DNA of 64,000 bases from Campylorhamphus procurvoides (lineage: Eukaryota; Chordata; Aves; Passeriformes; Dendrocolaptidae), in contig WBMV01005160.1 of assembly GCA_013396655.1 (NCBI GenBank), positions 15,252-79,251 on the forward strand, written 5' to 3'. The notes under the pieces are model-generated. The model searched no databases and was not told the DNA's origin. It saw only the letters and a program-made list of their open reading frames with translations. Each line of letters starts with the position of its first letter. Position 1 is the first letter of the stretch. The position numbers were made by a program, and so were the translations under genes. Positions 44,941-58,203 of the stretch are shown here, piece after piece.

Positions 44941-47900
44941 ACACAGTCAGAGCCTGATCCAGACTCACCAAGTGACAGCAACACGAGTGTTTGTCACTTC
45001 CTCTGCACAACTTCCCCAATTAGAACCACAACAAGGGATTGCTCCATGGGCCATTAACCCTCTCCCTCTCCCACCACGTGCACTGCAATCAAATATAAAG
45101 AAACAAGTAGTAATTACAGCACAAATATCTTAGTCACTCTCCTGATCCAAACAGAACTCAAGAATTTTATCAGTAAATACTCAGCTGAGAAGCAGGAATG
45201 CTACAGGGACATATTGATGACACACCCCAGCATAGCTGTGCTCTTTGGGACAGGCACTTTCATTCTGAGCTGGCCCAGCTCTGGCCAGGGGTCCTGGGCC
45301 ACTACAACAGCCATTAAGCTTCCCATTAAGACATCTTATTATCAGAGGTAATAGTTACCACTATTATAGCAAAATACCCAAAGGCAACTCACTAAATATA
45401 TCAATTAATTGGTTTGTTCCATGTCATCATATTCCTTCAAAGAAAATATTGTGACAGTGGCATCAAAGCTGCAAGAGCCAAAACAGATCAGTATTTTCAA
45501 TATTCAATATATTTGGTATGAAAAAGGTGAATAATTTTTAGGCCAGAGTTAAGGATATGATGTGGTGTTGAAGGACACAGCACCAATGCTGGCTGTGTGA
45601 AGCTGCTGCTGCTCCCAAGATTTCCCAGGGTTTAGTCAAGGCAGGATTATCCCTTTCTAGGATTTCACAGTGCATTTAAGGAAGGCAAAGCCTGGTAGTG
45701 AGAAGTTTTCTCTTGTAAAGCAGAGAAAAGCAGCTGATCCCTCGTGTGTGCCCCGGGCAGGGTGGCCTGAGCTGAGCTGGGCTCTGGGTGCTGCTCTGGG
45801 CTGTGGGCAGTGATTCCCTTACTGATCCCTTACTCATTTCCGTGCTCTGACACTCTGTAATTTACAGCCTCTCTAAGTAGGTACAATGTTATCACCTCCC
45901 TGTGTTTTTTTAATTAAATTTTTGGGTTCTGGACTATGACCCAACCAAATGGGTTAGAACAACAGGTGAATCTCAGGATCTGTGGCTGTTGTAACTTCCC
46001 TCCTCCCCTCTGAGTCTCCTCCCCTCTGTTTGCTGCAATCCCTCCTTTGCCCCTAGATTTTGGGATCTTGAGAGCTGGGCCATGTCCTGCCTTTGTGCTG
46101 CCTGGGATACACAAACACCTATTTGCATCCAGTGGGAGACTCACCTGACCCAGAACTCGGCCAGAGTGGTGGGATCAAGATTAAATACATTTCCATACAT
46201 GTAAATTTTTGCCATTTGCTGTGCAAAAATATCCTGTCTCTGAGATACGGGAAAACATGGTTCTGACTCAGATTTGATGCTATCATTGCTGTCAAGATTA
46301 GAGTCTAAATTGTGCAATGCAGCTTAACTCACAGTATCACTTGCTATGCAAAAGACAGTGTTTCATACAGAGGTGTGGCCTTTCCAGCGATTGCAACAAA
46401 TACAGACCACAGCTGGCTTGTCATTTACACCCAACACCATTGGAAAGCACAGCCAATTTCTCAGGTTTGATCCTAAGAGAAACTGATTATTCTTCATGAA
46501 GTGTGGACTGACCTTAAATCAGGGGGAAATCAATGGGATCAAGAGCTTTCGAACACCTGCCATGAAACTGTCCCTAAAGGAAAAGAAAAAAAAAAGATCA
46601 GAAAAGGTGAAAGCATTTAAAAAGAAGCAAAAACCTTTTTTCCCACAGGAAACTTCCATCACTATTGTATTTTCCCTAAGGACATTTCTGTATCTGTCAC
46701 TAAAAATTACTGCTGTCAGCAGTAATGCAGCAGCCCAGAGCAGAGGGCTGGGCCTTGGGGGGCTGGAAAGGATGGAAACCACAGTGGCTTTTAACCACCA
46801 GCTCACCTCAGCCAGAGAGAACATATTGTTTGTGCAATAAATCCAATTTTGTCTGGAGGAAAAATGCTGTTGGAAGGGAAAATGGTGTGTTGTTTTCACA
46901 AGTGCATGACTGATGCCTGATCGAGGCTGAGAGAGGCATTTCACTCACGTAGGGCTGAGCAAGAGCCAAAACACAGGCAGGAGAAAGGGATTTGATAGGG
47001 AAACAACTGCGGGTGAACATCAAAACCCTTCAGCCCCCCGAAAGAGCAAAACTCTCTTCCAGCAGAGCCCCTGAACAAATGCTAAAGAAAGAAGCCCAAA
47101 CCAGATTCCCTCCATCAAGTGAAATAACGCCCTAGAAAATTGCACCACAATAAAAAGCTAATGAAAAGGTCCAGTTCTGCCCTAGAGATAACTTGTCCCT
47201 CCTGATCTTAATGCATTCACTTGCAATTTTGACAAGCCTTTATTCCAGTGGCCCTCACCACCCTGCAAGGTGCTGCTCAAAGAGATGGTCTTTGTCCCAG
47301 GGAACATGATGTAACCCTGAAAAGGCAGCGACAGAGCCTGGTAATTATTCATTGTTTGCACAGGGAATAAAAAAGGTTTATATGGAGCTAAGGTATGGGT
47401 AAGTGTAAGTATCATTAGGAGTAATTATAGTAACTGCTCTCTGATCCTCCTCTGTTATATTTGAGGCAGACTTCATTTCATAAGGACAGGCTTGGCTGCT
47501 AAAAGTCCTCTTTCACAACAGAGCCCACTGCAAGCCCCTGGCTTCCCTGGGTCTGGTCACTGCCCTCCCAGCACGGAGCTCCTTGGGGCCCAGTCAGAGC
47601 CAAGCTGCAGCAATCCCTGCTCTGTGTCTCCTCAGGGATGGTTATCAAGGGTTCCAAGAGAGGTTCAGTGCCAGAAATGTGGGTTTCACACCATCCACGG
47701 ACAGGGACAGAGCAAAGCCTGGAGCCTCCACCTGTGCTGCTCTAAAGCACCAACTCCCTGCAGGGACAGCATCCACCAGGGACCTGAGCAGGCCTGGCCT
47801 CTGCCCAGGGGTTGGGGCTGGGTAAGGGCAGCACTCAGGAGGGTGCAGAGGGCGTGGGCTGCAGGTAGGGATGGCACCTGGTGGTGCAAGGGGCACTGCT

Positions 47901-50900
47901 GCTGGGGCACTGCCAAACTGCAGCTCCTGAGCTTCACCACCACCATCCCCTGGCCCAGGGCACAGAGGGGCCCTCTCGGTGCCCACAGGGAGCCAGGAGA
48001 GCACGGGGAGGTGGGTTTGGGTCCCTGGTGGAGGCCCCTGCCCTGCCCACGCTCAGGGCACCCACGCAGGGACCAGGGCGGGTCTGTTTGTCCTGCAGGG
48101 CCAGGGAACCAACAAACAGCAGGGCCAGGAGGAACCTCGGCCTGTCCTCATCACACCCACGTGCCCTCGGTGCCCTTCTTTCTGCCTAATGAACTGAGCA
48201 CTAATTAGGGGAGCCAATGGGCTTCTCCGGGCTCGTGCTGTTTGCTGGTTCAGAGGGTTTTGTAATCCCTCACCTTGTTTTGCAGAGGGTAAAAACTGGG
48301 GGTGAAAACCCCACTGAGCTCCACCAAAAGACAGCCTTACCAAATTCCTCAAACCCAGGGCACCTCTGCAGGCCCTGTGGGAGGGAGGGCTGATGGTGCA
48401 GGGAACTGAACAACAGCAAATATATAATCAGCACTCCAACAGCCCCATTCATCTCTACAAGAAAACTAATACAGAACATACAGCATGGGAAACAACAAAA
48501 AGAGTGATTTTCTATTTTTGCTTGAAAAGAAGGGGAAAAATTTAAAGGGAACTTGATACTTATTTCTTAAAAAAAAAAATTCCCTTAAAATGTTCTTACT
48601 GGGGGATATACTGCTCAGACAGTGGTGATTTTCCCCAAAAAACAGACTGGGGAGGAAACCCCAATGGTTTTCTCCCTTGCTCATGCAGAGCTTGACTCTT
48701 CCTTGCCCTTTGCCTCATCCAAGCTCTTGTGCCCATAAAAATACCCTGTTTGATGGCATTAGCCCTTAATCCTGGTCAGCATCCCCACTGCCTGGGGGGG
48801 CAATGCCTCTGTGCAAGGCATTCCCAGCCCCTGCAGTTCCCATGCCTTCAGTACCACTCTGCTTTGGGCTGGGCTCTGAACTCCTCCTGAAAAGGGTCTT
48901 TCAAAGTTTTCCCAGCAGAACCACTTGGCAAAGGACACAGTTCCTCTCATAGGGTTGAAATACCTCTTATCTCCCTGGCCAGCCCACCTGGATGTTAACA
49001 GTCACTCTCCTGTCATGTAACTCCTTCTGGAGAGCCTGAACAAACATTAGCAGGTTTAAACTGCCACATTTCTGCATTTGGGCTCAGGGCACAGATCCAA
49101 TGTTGTCTTTGTGTGTGCAAATCCACCACAAAAAATAATTAAAGCGCTGAGACCTGATTTCCCCCCTTATTTCCTTTGAAGAAAGGCTAGAACTTCACCC
49201 AAGCACTGACAATTTGAGGCCCCTTTAAAAACTCCCCCTGGACTGTATTTGCCTCCCCAGCAGAACAGATGACACATTAGATTTCATTTCATTTTCTCAA
49301 GACGTGACATTTTTGTTGGCTCATGTAAGGGGAAGGTATCTCATGCCTTTCTAAAGAGCTTCGCATGCGTGAACACACCACAGAGCAGACAAAGCCTCTG
49401 CCCTTCCCAAGAGAGAGATTTCCAAGAGGGATGTGCTGTGAGGGGGAGACGAGGCTCCCTAAGCAGGGTCCCCCATGAAGAGAGGGAAGGGCAGAGGGTT
49501 TGGCCCATTTGTTCTCAGATTCCCTGGATCCTGTGCCAAAAACAAGAGTGGGGTGTGATGAGCTGTGTCCTGTCCTGCAGGAACAGCCTCTGCAGGCTGG
49601 AGTGCCAGCAGCTCCGGATTTCAGGTGGCAATGTCCAGGAGAAGACTGACTGCCCTCATTTTCCATCCCTCTCCCCCACACTGGGTGGCTGCAGGGAATC
49701 CCTGGAGGTTCAGAGGAGCTGCCCTGGCCTGGCCTGGGCTGGGGCAGGGGGCTGGGACACTGCTGGGACACAGGCTGGCCTCAAGGACAGCTCCAGGACA
49801 CAGGGCCCTGCCTGCCCTGAGGAGCCAGGAGCAGTGCCCTGCTCTCAGAGGGATGCAGCCAGGGCTCTGGGGCACCTGCAAACAGGCTGGGCAAGGCTCT
49901 GCACAGCTCTTGCTCCACTCTGCACTGGCCACAGAGGCCAGAGGAACTGTCCCTTCCCTTTCCTTTCCTGGGGCAAGAAGAACTGCTCTTTTGAGGTATT
50001 TCCTAATGGTCATGCCCATATCCTCCTCCACTCCCTGCTTCCTCACTCCTCCACGAAGTAGCTGAAGGCTATGAAAAGCTCTGGAGGTCTGGTGGAGGCA
50101 TCTCAGGTGGATGCTGAAACTCCTTAGGCTTGGCTACATGGCAAAAATTCAGGGAAATAGTTTGAGTTCACAAATGGTGAACTTCAAGGAGATGCTCCAG
50201 TCCAGAATCACATGGTCTTAATCAACTATTTTTAATCTGAAATCACTTTCAATTAAATGACAGTAAATCCAATGAATTCTAACCGAATTCTTTAGTTCTG
50301 TGTGAGGCTGTTTGGACCACTCCAATTCCCGTGGAATCTAAAGGGAGTTCAGTCACACTCTTGAGACACTCCCCCAGCAGAGCCTGGTCCCTCCCTGATG
50401 GCCATGGGGAACAGCCCCAGTTCCCCCAGCCTGCCCTCACAAAGGTGCTCCAGTCCCCAGCAGCTCCACCTCCCTCCCCTCCTGAGCAGTGTCTCTCAGG
50501 GGGAGTTGGGTCCCCGATGAACCAGCAGCCCAAGAGGATCATACTGGGACTTCACTGGGCTGAATTGGATGCCTGGACTGGTTGTCCCCAAGCCTGGTTA
50601 TCAAGATTACCTGTTCCCACACCTGCCTCGCCTGGAAGTTAAACACCAGGCAGCCTGCACCATCCTGCACAGAAAAATCTGTGTGAGAAATGTGTCTTTT
50701 CAATGCAAACACATTCCCAGGAGCACAAAGGCACCTGCTGGAGACATTTCCTCATTGCTGGGTGAATGTGCCCAGCTCCCATGAGCACTGCAGAGAAATC
50801 AGAGAGCCTGGGAAGAGCCTCCTTTTGGGTGGAGGGTTATCATCATCACTGGAGATTTTAGGGTGATTCTCAGGGATCAAGATCCCCATTTCAAATCACT

Positions 50901-53745
50901 GATATTCGACACTTCCAGATCAGCTGCGAAGTTGTAAAATCACTGAAGAAAGTGAAAATGAAGCCACATTAGTACCAAAAGAACCCAGAATATGTGCCAT
51001 TTCCCTCTCTGCGTTGGCAATGCCCACACTCTCAGGTAACTGAACTCTTGAGCAACGTTTTGTCTCTGACCAGTCCCAAATTGGTTTCTTACAACATCAA
51101 AACTGATTTCCTTCCAAGTTATCTGATAGAGTTAAAAGAAAACAAGCTGGCAATGCCACTGCATCACAAGAGAGGCTTTGATCATCTGGAGCTGCCAACG
51201 CACCTTGGAGGGTGTTAAACACATTTGACTTGGCTGATCGGCCCTGCCCGTTCCCATCAGGTGTCCTTGTGGAGAAGGGAGAAATGACCTGGGCTTGGGT
51301 TCCTGGATATTCCCTGAGGTTTTTCCCAGGAGACCTTTAGGGCTCTGTGTTTAGCACATCACCCAGCTCAGGTAAGCAGAGCTCAGGTGAAAGTGCATTT
51401 CTCCATGAGGTTTTAGAAAGAACCGACCTTTCCACTGTGGTTATGAACAGAAAAACCTTCCAGCAGGGAAGATGGGGTTCAGCTCCTTGGATAGCAGGTC
51501 CACGTGGTGACCCAGAGTGTCAGGACACTCAGGATTCATCCCTCCCATCCCTGCCCCAGCCTCTCTGCATACAAAGGCCCCCCAGCTGAAAGCAGCTCTA
51601 ACATTGCCAGAGTGCACATTTTAGACTCAGCTTTTAAAGACTCAGATTGGGGGAGCAGATAGAGATAAATGCTGGGGTAGGAGTCAGTGCTGGTGAAATG
51701 CTGACACTCCAACTCAATCTCTGTCTCAGAAACCTCCTTTTGGGTGAGGAAAAAAATATAACCATTTACATTAGCTTTATATTTCCTGTTAATGGTTCAG
51801 GACTTTTCCCAGTTATCCTCTGAAACACCAAGGCCACCTCATGCCCTGCCCTCTGGGAATGTGATTCTGGCTCTGTAGGTTACCTGGGGTGGGGGAGGAA
51901 GAAGGGCAGAACCGTGGGGTGCTGAGCAGATGATTCTTATTAATTTTGGAAGGAGTTATAAAAAGCAAGCTTTAAAGTCTCTCCTAAATGTAAGGATTCA
52001 GCTGATTGAGAACTCCTCTGCTTCTATCTCTTGGCTAATCGAGAATACCTTCTGCCGTGTCACTTCAAAGGCCCAGCACAGCTGGGAGGGTTTTCATCAA
52101 AGCTGCTGCATGTCTGGGGGAGGTTTTCCCCCCCATGAATATACATCACTGGAGGCTCCTTTTCCCAACTTTTCCCATGCCTCTCTCTGATTGATCCTCA
52201 TTTCATTCAGATGAGCTCTTCCTCTCTGGATGGCTGAAGGGCAAGAGACAGCTCCCTCCAAAGCTTTCCCACTCGCCTGGATGCCTCTCCGAAGATTTTC
52301 CTCCCATCAGAGTGGGGGAGGGAGGGAGCTGTTCAGACAAGAGATTGAGCCTTTAAATTAAACTCTTGTCATCTGAGGGCTGGGCCTGATAGTAGCGGGG
52401 GTGGGAAGTGTATTCTCCCAGTATCTCTGGGGTAACTCTGGCCAGATCCTGGTCCCGTGGAAATGTGGACCGGGCTCAGCACTCCCCCCAGACACAGCCC
52501 CCAGAACCGGGCAGGGGTGCTGGGGGCTCAGCATCACCCCCCGAGCCGGGCAGGGGTGCTGGGGGCTCAGCATCACCCCCGAGGGGCTGCCCTGTGGGTA
52601 CGTGAGCTCCAGGGGCTCGGAGCTCTCGCTGCAATTGCTCAATTCCCCTCTGTTCGGTGGGGAAGGAGGGCCGGGCAGCTCGGTGGAATTTCAAACACTC
52701 AGCCACCCTCAGCAGGGACGCGATTTCACAAGAGCCCAGACCCAGCACGTGCAGAGAGCCGGTGGAAATGGGGGCCCCTGCGGATCTGGGATGGGAGCTC
52801 ACCCCTCCTGCAGATTCTGGGCCCGGTGCCACCTGGTTACAGCACGTCTCCTGGCTGGTGGCCAGAGCTCGGGAGCCTCAGCCTGCCCTGCACCAAAGTG
52901 ACCCCAGCACTGCCAGGTCAGGGCGCTGCTGCTGCCACTGCCTGTGCATCCCACACCACAGGGATGGGGACAGCACGCAGTGACCCGTGGAGAAGTCACA
53001 TCCTCGGGGACAATCCATGGCTGCTCATCCAGGGAGATCTCCCTCCAGTCCAGGGAGACCCCTCAGCCTCAGGGCCCCTCTCTGGGGGCAGAACTGCAGA
53101 GCCACCACCCTCCTCTCGGCTCAAGGTCCCATAACCTGCATCTCAGACCTTCACCAGAAAGTTCAAACCAGGTCCCCAAGGCCAGGTCACCCTTATAGGG
53201 ACTTTCCAATGCCATAATCTCTCTTGGCACCCATGAATCCTGTCCTGCACGCTCAGCTCCAGGCCAGGACCCCCCTCCACAGCAAGAGCCTCTCTGGAGG
53301 TTCTCTTTGTGACTGGGATCCTTCTTCCCCCCAGACAGCGATGGGATTTCCCCCACACCAGTCCCTGAATAGTTAATTGGATTGTGAATGGTTTATCACT
53401 TCTTTCATGGGGGTGTGTGGCTGGATTTACTTTGACACAAGCCCCTTTCTGAATTGCAAGTTGGCAACAATAAAAGGGAGAAGTCTTTAATTAGTTATCT
53501 GGCTAATTAACTTTTACAGCACTGTATAGCTTTGGCATCCAAATAGTGCAATGCAAAACACTGCAAACATTCAAAGCCTTCCCACCCCACCAGGAAGCTG
53601 CTGCCACCAGTGGGTGCGGGGGAAAAGCATCATCTCCCAGCCCTGGCCAAGGTGCCTGAAATGCAGCTCTGCTGGCTCCCTGCACACCCATCTCTGCAGA
53701 GAACTCACTTCCATTAGGGGCACACAGCATCTCTGGTGTCACCAT
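44941..53745. other. intergenic, no gene seen
   Basis: AT-rich, possibly regulatory DNA at about 45050-45560, then ordinary sequence. The longest frame (47492-48208, 238 codons) has no recognisable domain. A weak CR1-like segment may lie at 50395-50500 (CCCCAGTTCCCCCAGCCTGC). A 39-bp duplication is at 52507-52584. Confidence 0.5.
52507..52584. repeat. 39-bp tandem duplication
   Basis: Two nearly identical copies with period 39, beginning CCGGGCAGGGGTGCTGGGGG. They differ mainly by one C in the following C run. Confidence 0.9.
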
Positions 53746-53749
53746 GGCA

Positions 53750-54090
53750 TGGAATCACAGAATGGGTAAGGGTGGAAAAGACCTTTAAGGTCACTGTGGA
53801 CCCAGCACCACCAGCACATTCTCCACTAACCATGTCCTCAAGGGCCACATCCACATGCTCTCTGAACACTCCCAGGGATGGGCACTCCCCCACTGCCCTG
53901 GGCAGCTGTGCCAATGCTTTACAGCCCTGTCAGTGAAGAATTCCCTAATATGTAACCTAAAAGCCAGAAGGTCCCCCCGATCCTCCCTTTCCTCAGGCTG
54001 AGCCCCCCCAGCTCCCTCAGCCACTCCACGTGTCTCAGAGCCTTGCCCAGCTCAGTTCCCTTCTCTGGACACGCTCCAGCTCCACATCAC
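53750..54090 (-). repeat. CR1 LINE 3' fragment
   Basis: The longest CR1 copy here, about 340 bp. It begins GGAATCACAGAATGGGTAAG, passes through GAACACTCCCAGGGATGGGC and GTGAAGAATTCCCTAATATG, and reaches the TTCTCTGGACACGCTCCAGC segment. Orientation is minus, truncated at its 5' end. Confidence 0.93.
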
Positions 54091-56390
54091 ACTTCTCCTT
54101 CCCAGTGTGTGCTCTCTCACTGGCAGAACACACTCAAGATGAAGTTTATCTTCTGCTGGCACGGGGTGTGCAGAGATTCCAGCTCACCCCTGCCAGGCAG
54201 GGCAGGGTTTCAGAGCCAGGGCCAGCACTGGGGCATCGCACAGAGTGAAACCTCTGCCATCCATCAGGCAGGGTGATGTCACATCTCAGTGAGGAGATGC
54301 TCTGCAGGAGGGGAGGGCTGGCAGTGCTGTGGGATGACCCCAGAGCAGGGTTTGGCCGGGGTGCTGCAGTGAGGAGGCTCTGCTGGCACAGGCAGGGTCC
54401 CGGTGTGGTTCCCACGCTGGGCCGGCCCTGTGGCAGCTCGGGGGCCCCGGGACGTTCCGTGCTGCTCTATCTGCACCTTGTGGGCAAGCACGTGTTCCCC
54501 TCCCCGTGCACCCGAGTTTCGCCGGGGCTGCGTGTCCGGGCAGCTCCCTGCCTGCTCTCGGCAGCAATAGAAAGGCAGGGAAGGGAAGGGACAGGTTTCC
54601 GGCAAAGCCAGAGAAGCAGCATAAAACAGGCCATCAGCTGCAGCCCAGTGGCTGGGCCATCCATCCCAGTGCTCAGGGAGCACAGAGGGAAAGGTCTGCC
54701 TGCCATCAGGCTGGGGCCCAAACTGTGGCTGCTCTGTTGCAGTTTGGATTTTAAGTGAGATCTGTTAAACTGCTGTATTTAATTCATTAGTGGGAGAAAA
54801 GATTCTGCTTCCTGGCAGGTCCAACTCAACCAAGTAAAATCAAGAGCAATACTTTGCCCCCCTCCTGTCCCAGTCCATGTGGGCTCTGGGAATCAGCTGA
54901 AATTCCAGCAGAAGGAGGATCAAGGCCTCTCAGCATCCCGTGAACATGGGCAGAAGAGAAGCTTCTCCTTGTTCATTTGCTGTGAGGAATATGAAACTTG
55001 TTAGGGGGGAAGATTTCAGTCCATGAGTGCAGGGGTTGGGCCTTGCCGATAAAATAGAAAATCCCTGTGGATTTGCACTTGCTAAATGCTAAAGCAGCAA
55101 GGGATGGGGCAGGAAGGATGGGCTGGATTGGTGGCACAGGCAGGGGAGGGGAAGGCTGTCCCCTCTGTGTCCTTACCAGCTGTCCCTGGGCCAGAGCAGG
55201 GTCTGAACCTGGAAGGGACAGAGCTGCCTGTGTTCTCCTCCTGCAGAAGCAGACTAGGAAATGTGCACACCCTTCAGACCATGGCCCTGTGTCAGCTCCA
55301 ATTGCAAAGCCCTGAGTTCCTTTAAGAACCCTCCCCCAGAAGGAAAAATAAAGGAGATGAAATGATTCACAGCACTTGTATGGGGAAAACTTTATGGGCT
55401 TGTTTTTGCTTTTGCTTTTCATTTTAAGCCTTTTCAGAGTCAGTTTCAAAAACAAATCGAGTCCATTCTCTTCCCTTCCTCCTGGTGACAGGTTGCCCAG
55501 ATGCCTGTCTGGGTCAAGGGGACACTGCTGCATTTTGTTTTGCCATCTGGCATCGCCCAGCTCTGCAGATTTTTTAACCTCTTAGTTCTCAGTAGCATTT
55601 CATTCTTTGCTAACCCCATCATTTGCCCATATTCTCTTTCCTGAACCTTCCAAAATCACTCCCATCACCTCCACCCCTCAGCAGCCTGTATGTCTAAGCC
55701 ATGACAGTGTCAGGGCTGTCTCTGAGCACAAAGGGGAAGAAATCTCCCTTTCAGAGCCACAGAAGACCAAGTGCCCCCAGTCCCACATCAGGGCTCAGTC
55801 TCCAACCAAAGCCTTTCCCAGGACAGCCTGGAAGGTCGCAGTGGCCCGAAGGCAGGCTGGGCTGGCTGCTGGAGGGTTGGCAGTGCCAGGCAGTGCCAGG
55901 CTGTCCATGGGATGCCCCTCCTGCCCCACAGTGTGCCCGGCACGGGGCGGGGGCTCTTGGCACACTCCCTGTTCTGGATGGCACCGGTGCCTTCGCCTCA
56001 CAGCTCGTCCTACAGACCTACATAAGGCAGGGGGAAGGAGGGGGAGCTGGGCACAGGAACTGCCAGAGGGATGAACCTTGGCTGGGGCAGAGTGAGCCTT
56101 GCACTCAGGGCCAAAGTCATCCCTTCCCTGTGAGAAACTCTGTACAGGGGAGGAAGTTTCCGAAACTTTCAAGTTGTTTGAAAATGTTCTGCCCCTCCCC
56201 TAAGTGTGGGTTTCCTTGTGAAACAGTGTGTTGTCCCCTGAAATTACAAGTAGTTTCCAGAGAAAACTTTGGAACTGTGTGAAGTCTCAATTTCAGGTAA
56301 TGTGTTTTTATTTCGTTTGGGGCTAAAGAATATTTTCTCTTCAGACACTGCCACACTCATTTACTTTTCCAAACACATGGTGGAAAAGGC
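54091..56390. other. intergenic, no gene seen
   Basis: No RNA gene, repeat end or recognisable exon. Overlapping frames on both strands (54273-54758, 54973-55533, 55607-56282) lack motifs and are not called. Confidence 0.5.
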
Positions 56391-56394
56391 TGAA

Positions 56395-56447
56395 GGATTA
56401 TTTTTAAGGTCCCTTCCAACCCAAAGCAGTCTGTGATTCCATGATTC
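56395..56447 (+). repeat. CR1 LINE 3' terminus
   Basis: TTTTTAAGGTCCCTTCCAAC followed by CCAAAGCAGTCTGTGATTCC and ATGATTC is the CR1 end in plus orientation, the only copy in this direction among the young fragments. Confidence 0.9.
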
Positions 56448-56985
56448 ATGCTGCCCTCACACAACACAGTGGTGATGGAAATGTAACAGCACACTGGAAA
56501 TGTTAATCATGCTGCACTCATGGATCAGTGGTTTCCCATGGTGCCATCTGTACCAGAAATGCCCTGTTACATTTTATAACCTGGATTTTTCTCTCACCAG
56601 GCTCAGTCACCCTCCCAGCTCTCAGAACGCAGCACACACAGCTCTGTCAGAAATGCTCATGGGTGGGGTGAGAGCAAAAGGAAGGAGCTGGGATGACTTG
56701 GTGCTGCCTCCAAAGTCTTCACCAAATAAAGCAGAGCCCCAGCTGTGCCCTCCTCACAAGGTGCCCCTGTGTTTCCTGCAGTGCCCTTGCTCAGTGCCTG
56801 TCAGTGTGACTCAGCAGAGGTTGCAGGGTTTGCCCCGTGGGTGAATCAGCTGTTCACATGGGCAGGGAAGAGGTGGCACATCGAGAGTGCCCCAGGTACC
56901 ACCAGTATCACGGTGTGCCAGGGTGGAGGGTGAGGCTGTGGAGTGTCCTGTGGAATGACAGCCCCATCCCAAAGCATTTCACACA

Positions 56986-57200
56986 ATCACAGAATATCCT
57001 GACCTGGGAGGGACCCACCAGAATCATCTAGTCCAGCCCCTGGCCCTGCACGGACGCCCCAACAATCCCACCCTGTGTCTGCCCCGTTGTCCAAACCCTC
57101 CTGCAGCTCTGGCAGCCTCGGGGCTGTGCCCACTGCCCTGGGGAGCCTGGGCAGTGCCCACCACCCTCTGGGGGAAGGACCTTGTCCTGATGCTCAGGAT
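56986..57200 (-). repeat. CR1 LINE 3' fragment
   Basis: Begins ATCACAGAATATCCTGACCT and matches the copy at 38160-38355 along its length, with an extra CTGCCCTGGGGAGCCTGGGC segment. Confidence 0.92.
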
Positions 57201-57435
57201 GGACAGGACCACATCGGGGCCAAGCAGGGTCATCCCAGAGCACATTGCATAGGGTGGCATCCCGATGGTTCTTGAATATCTGGATATTTATGCTCTATAC
57301 GAGTAAATCAGTGTGAGGACTTGGGCACAGCCGCATCTATTCCAGGGCCAGTCCGAGTGCCTTGCCGAGCTGTTCAGCGGCTGCCGCTGGGAGGGAACAC
57401 CTTTGGTTTGGCAGGCAGCGACACCTCGTGGCATC

Positions 57436-57506
57436 GGCCACCCCGGCCAGGCCACCCCGGCCAGGCCACCCCGGCCACCCCGGCCACCCCCGGCCACCCC
57501 GGCCAC
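57436..57506. repeat. GGCCACCCC tandem array, G4-forming on minus strand
   Basis: Two 14-bp units (GGCCACCCCGGCCA) followed by four 9-10-bp units (GGCCACCCC). The complementary strand has six or more GGGG runs with short loops, a strong G-quadruplex pattern, about 1.1 kb upstream of the IFNLR1 start codon. Confidence 0.9.
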
Positions 57507-58190
57507 ACTCACAGGTGCAGCAATGGGCTGCCAGCGGGGCTGGCTGAGTTTGCCAGCCGGGAAAGACCCAGGAAAACCCCTTTGCTCTGAGCTGGTGAGG
57601 TCTGTGTGGTAACTTCATTGCCTCACTGCCTTTCCTCATGGCACAGACCTGCAGGGGAGTGGTGGGAAAGCAGCAGAGCAGATGTGCCAACCAGACAGCA
57701 CACCTGGTCCAGGTATTTCCCCCTTCTCCCCGTGCACAGGAGGCAGTGGCACAGGAGGCAGTGAAAGGAACCATGCTGTGAAAACATAAGCACCTTGAGA
57801 GTCTTAGGGCTGCAAATGCCAAGGCCAACAGCCAGTGTGATGGATCTGGGAGCACAGGGCTCGGGCACCACCCGTGTGCTGGCACAGCCCTGGCAGCTCG
57901 TCCTGATTTCAGGGGTATTTCTGAGTTCCTGACAAATAGCTGGCAAGTTGCAGCACTGGCATCCGAAAAACAGCCAGGATTCAGCAGGTGGCTGCACGTC
58001 CTTTTGGTTGCCCACAGCAGGAAGGGGCAGATCCCTGTCCCATCCCTGCACTTCACTCCCCCATCTGGAAGGTGGAGGGATTCCCTGACTCCTGAAAAAC
58101 ATGACGGTAACGTAACTGAGGAGAAAACGCTCCATCTCCTGTAAACACCAGGCTATCACAGCATTCCATCCCACTGGCTTTCATTGTTGG
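57507..58190. other. IFNLR1 upstream region
   Basis: No gene seen. A CRE-like patch (ATGACGGTAACGTAAC, about 58101-58116) lies about 80 bp before the candidate TATA box. Confidence 0.4.
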
Positions 58191-58194
58191 TGGT

Positions 58195-58203
58195 TATAAA
58201 TAG
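58195..58203 (+). promoter_or_regulatory. IFNLR1: candidate TATA box of IFNLR1
   Basis: TATAAATAG, about 350 bp before the start codon. Transcription from about 58228 would give a leader of some 320 nt. No acceptor is needed between here and the ATG. Support is the motif alone. Confidence 0.4.

Noticed and set aside
47492..48208. 238-codon plus-strand open frame in the intergenic region
   Set aside because: No recognisable domain, low-complexity Gly/Pro/Trp/Cys-rich translation, overlapping open frames on the opposite strand and no plausible promoter. It looks like stop-poor GC-rich DNA.
50395..50500. Possible additional CR1 fragment
   Set aside because: Similarity by eye to the CR1 internal segment is weak and the diagnostic 3' end is missing. 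It is mentioned only within the intergenic entry.
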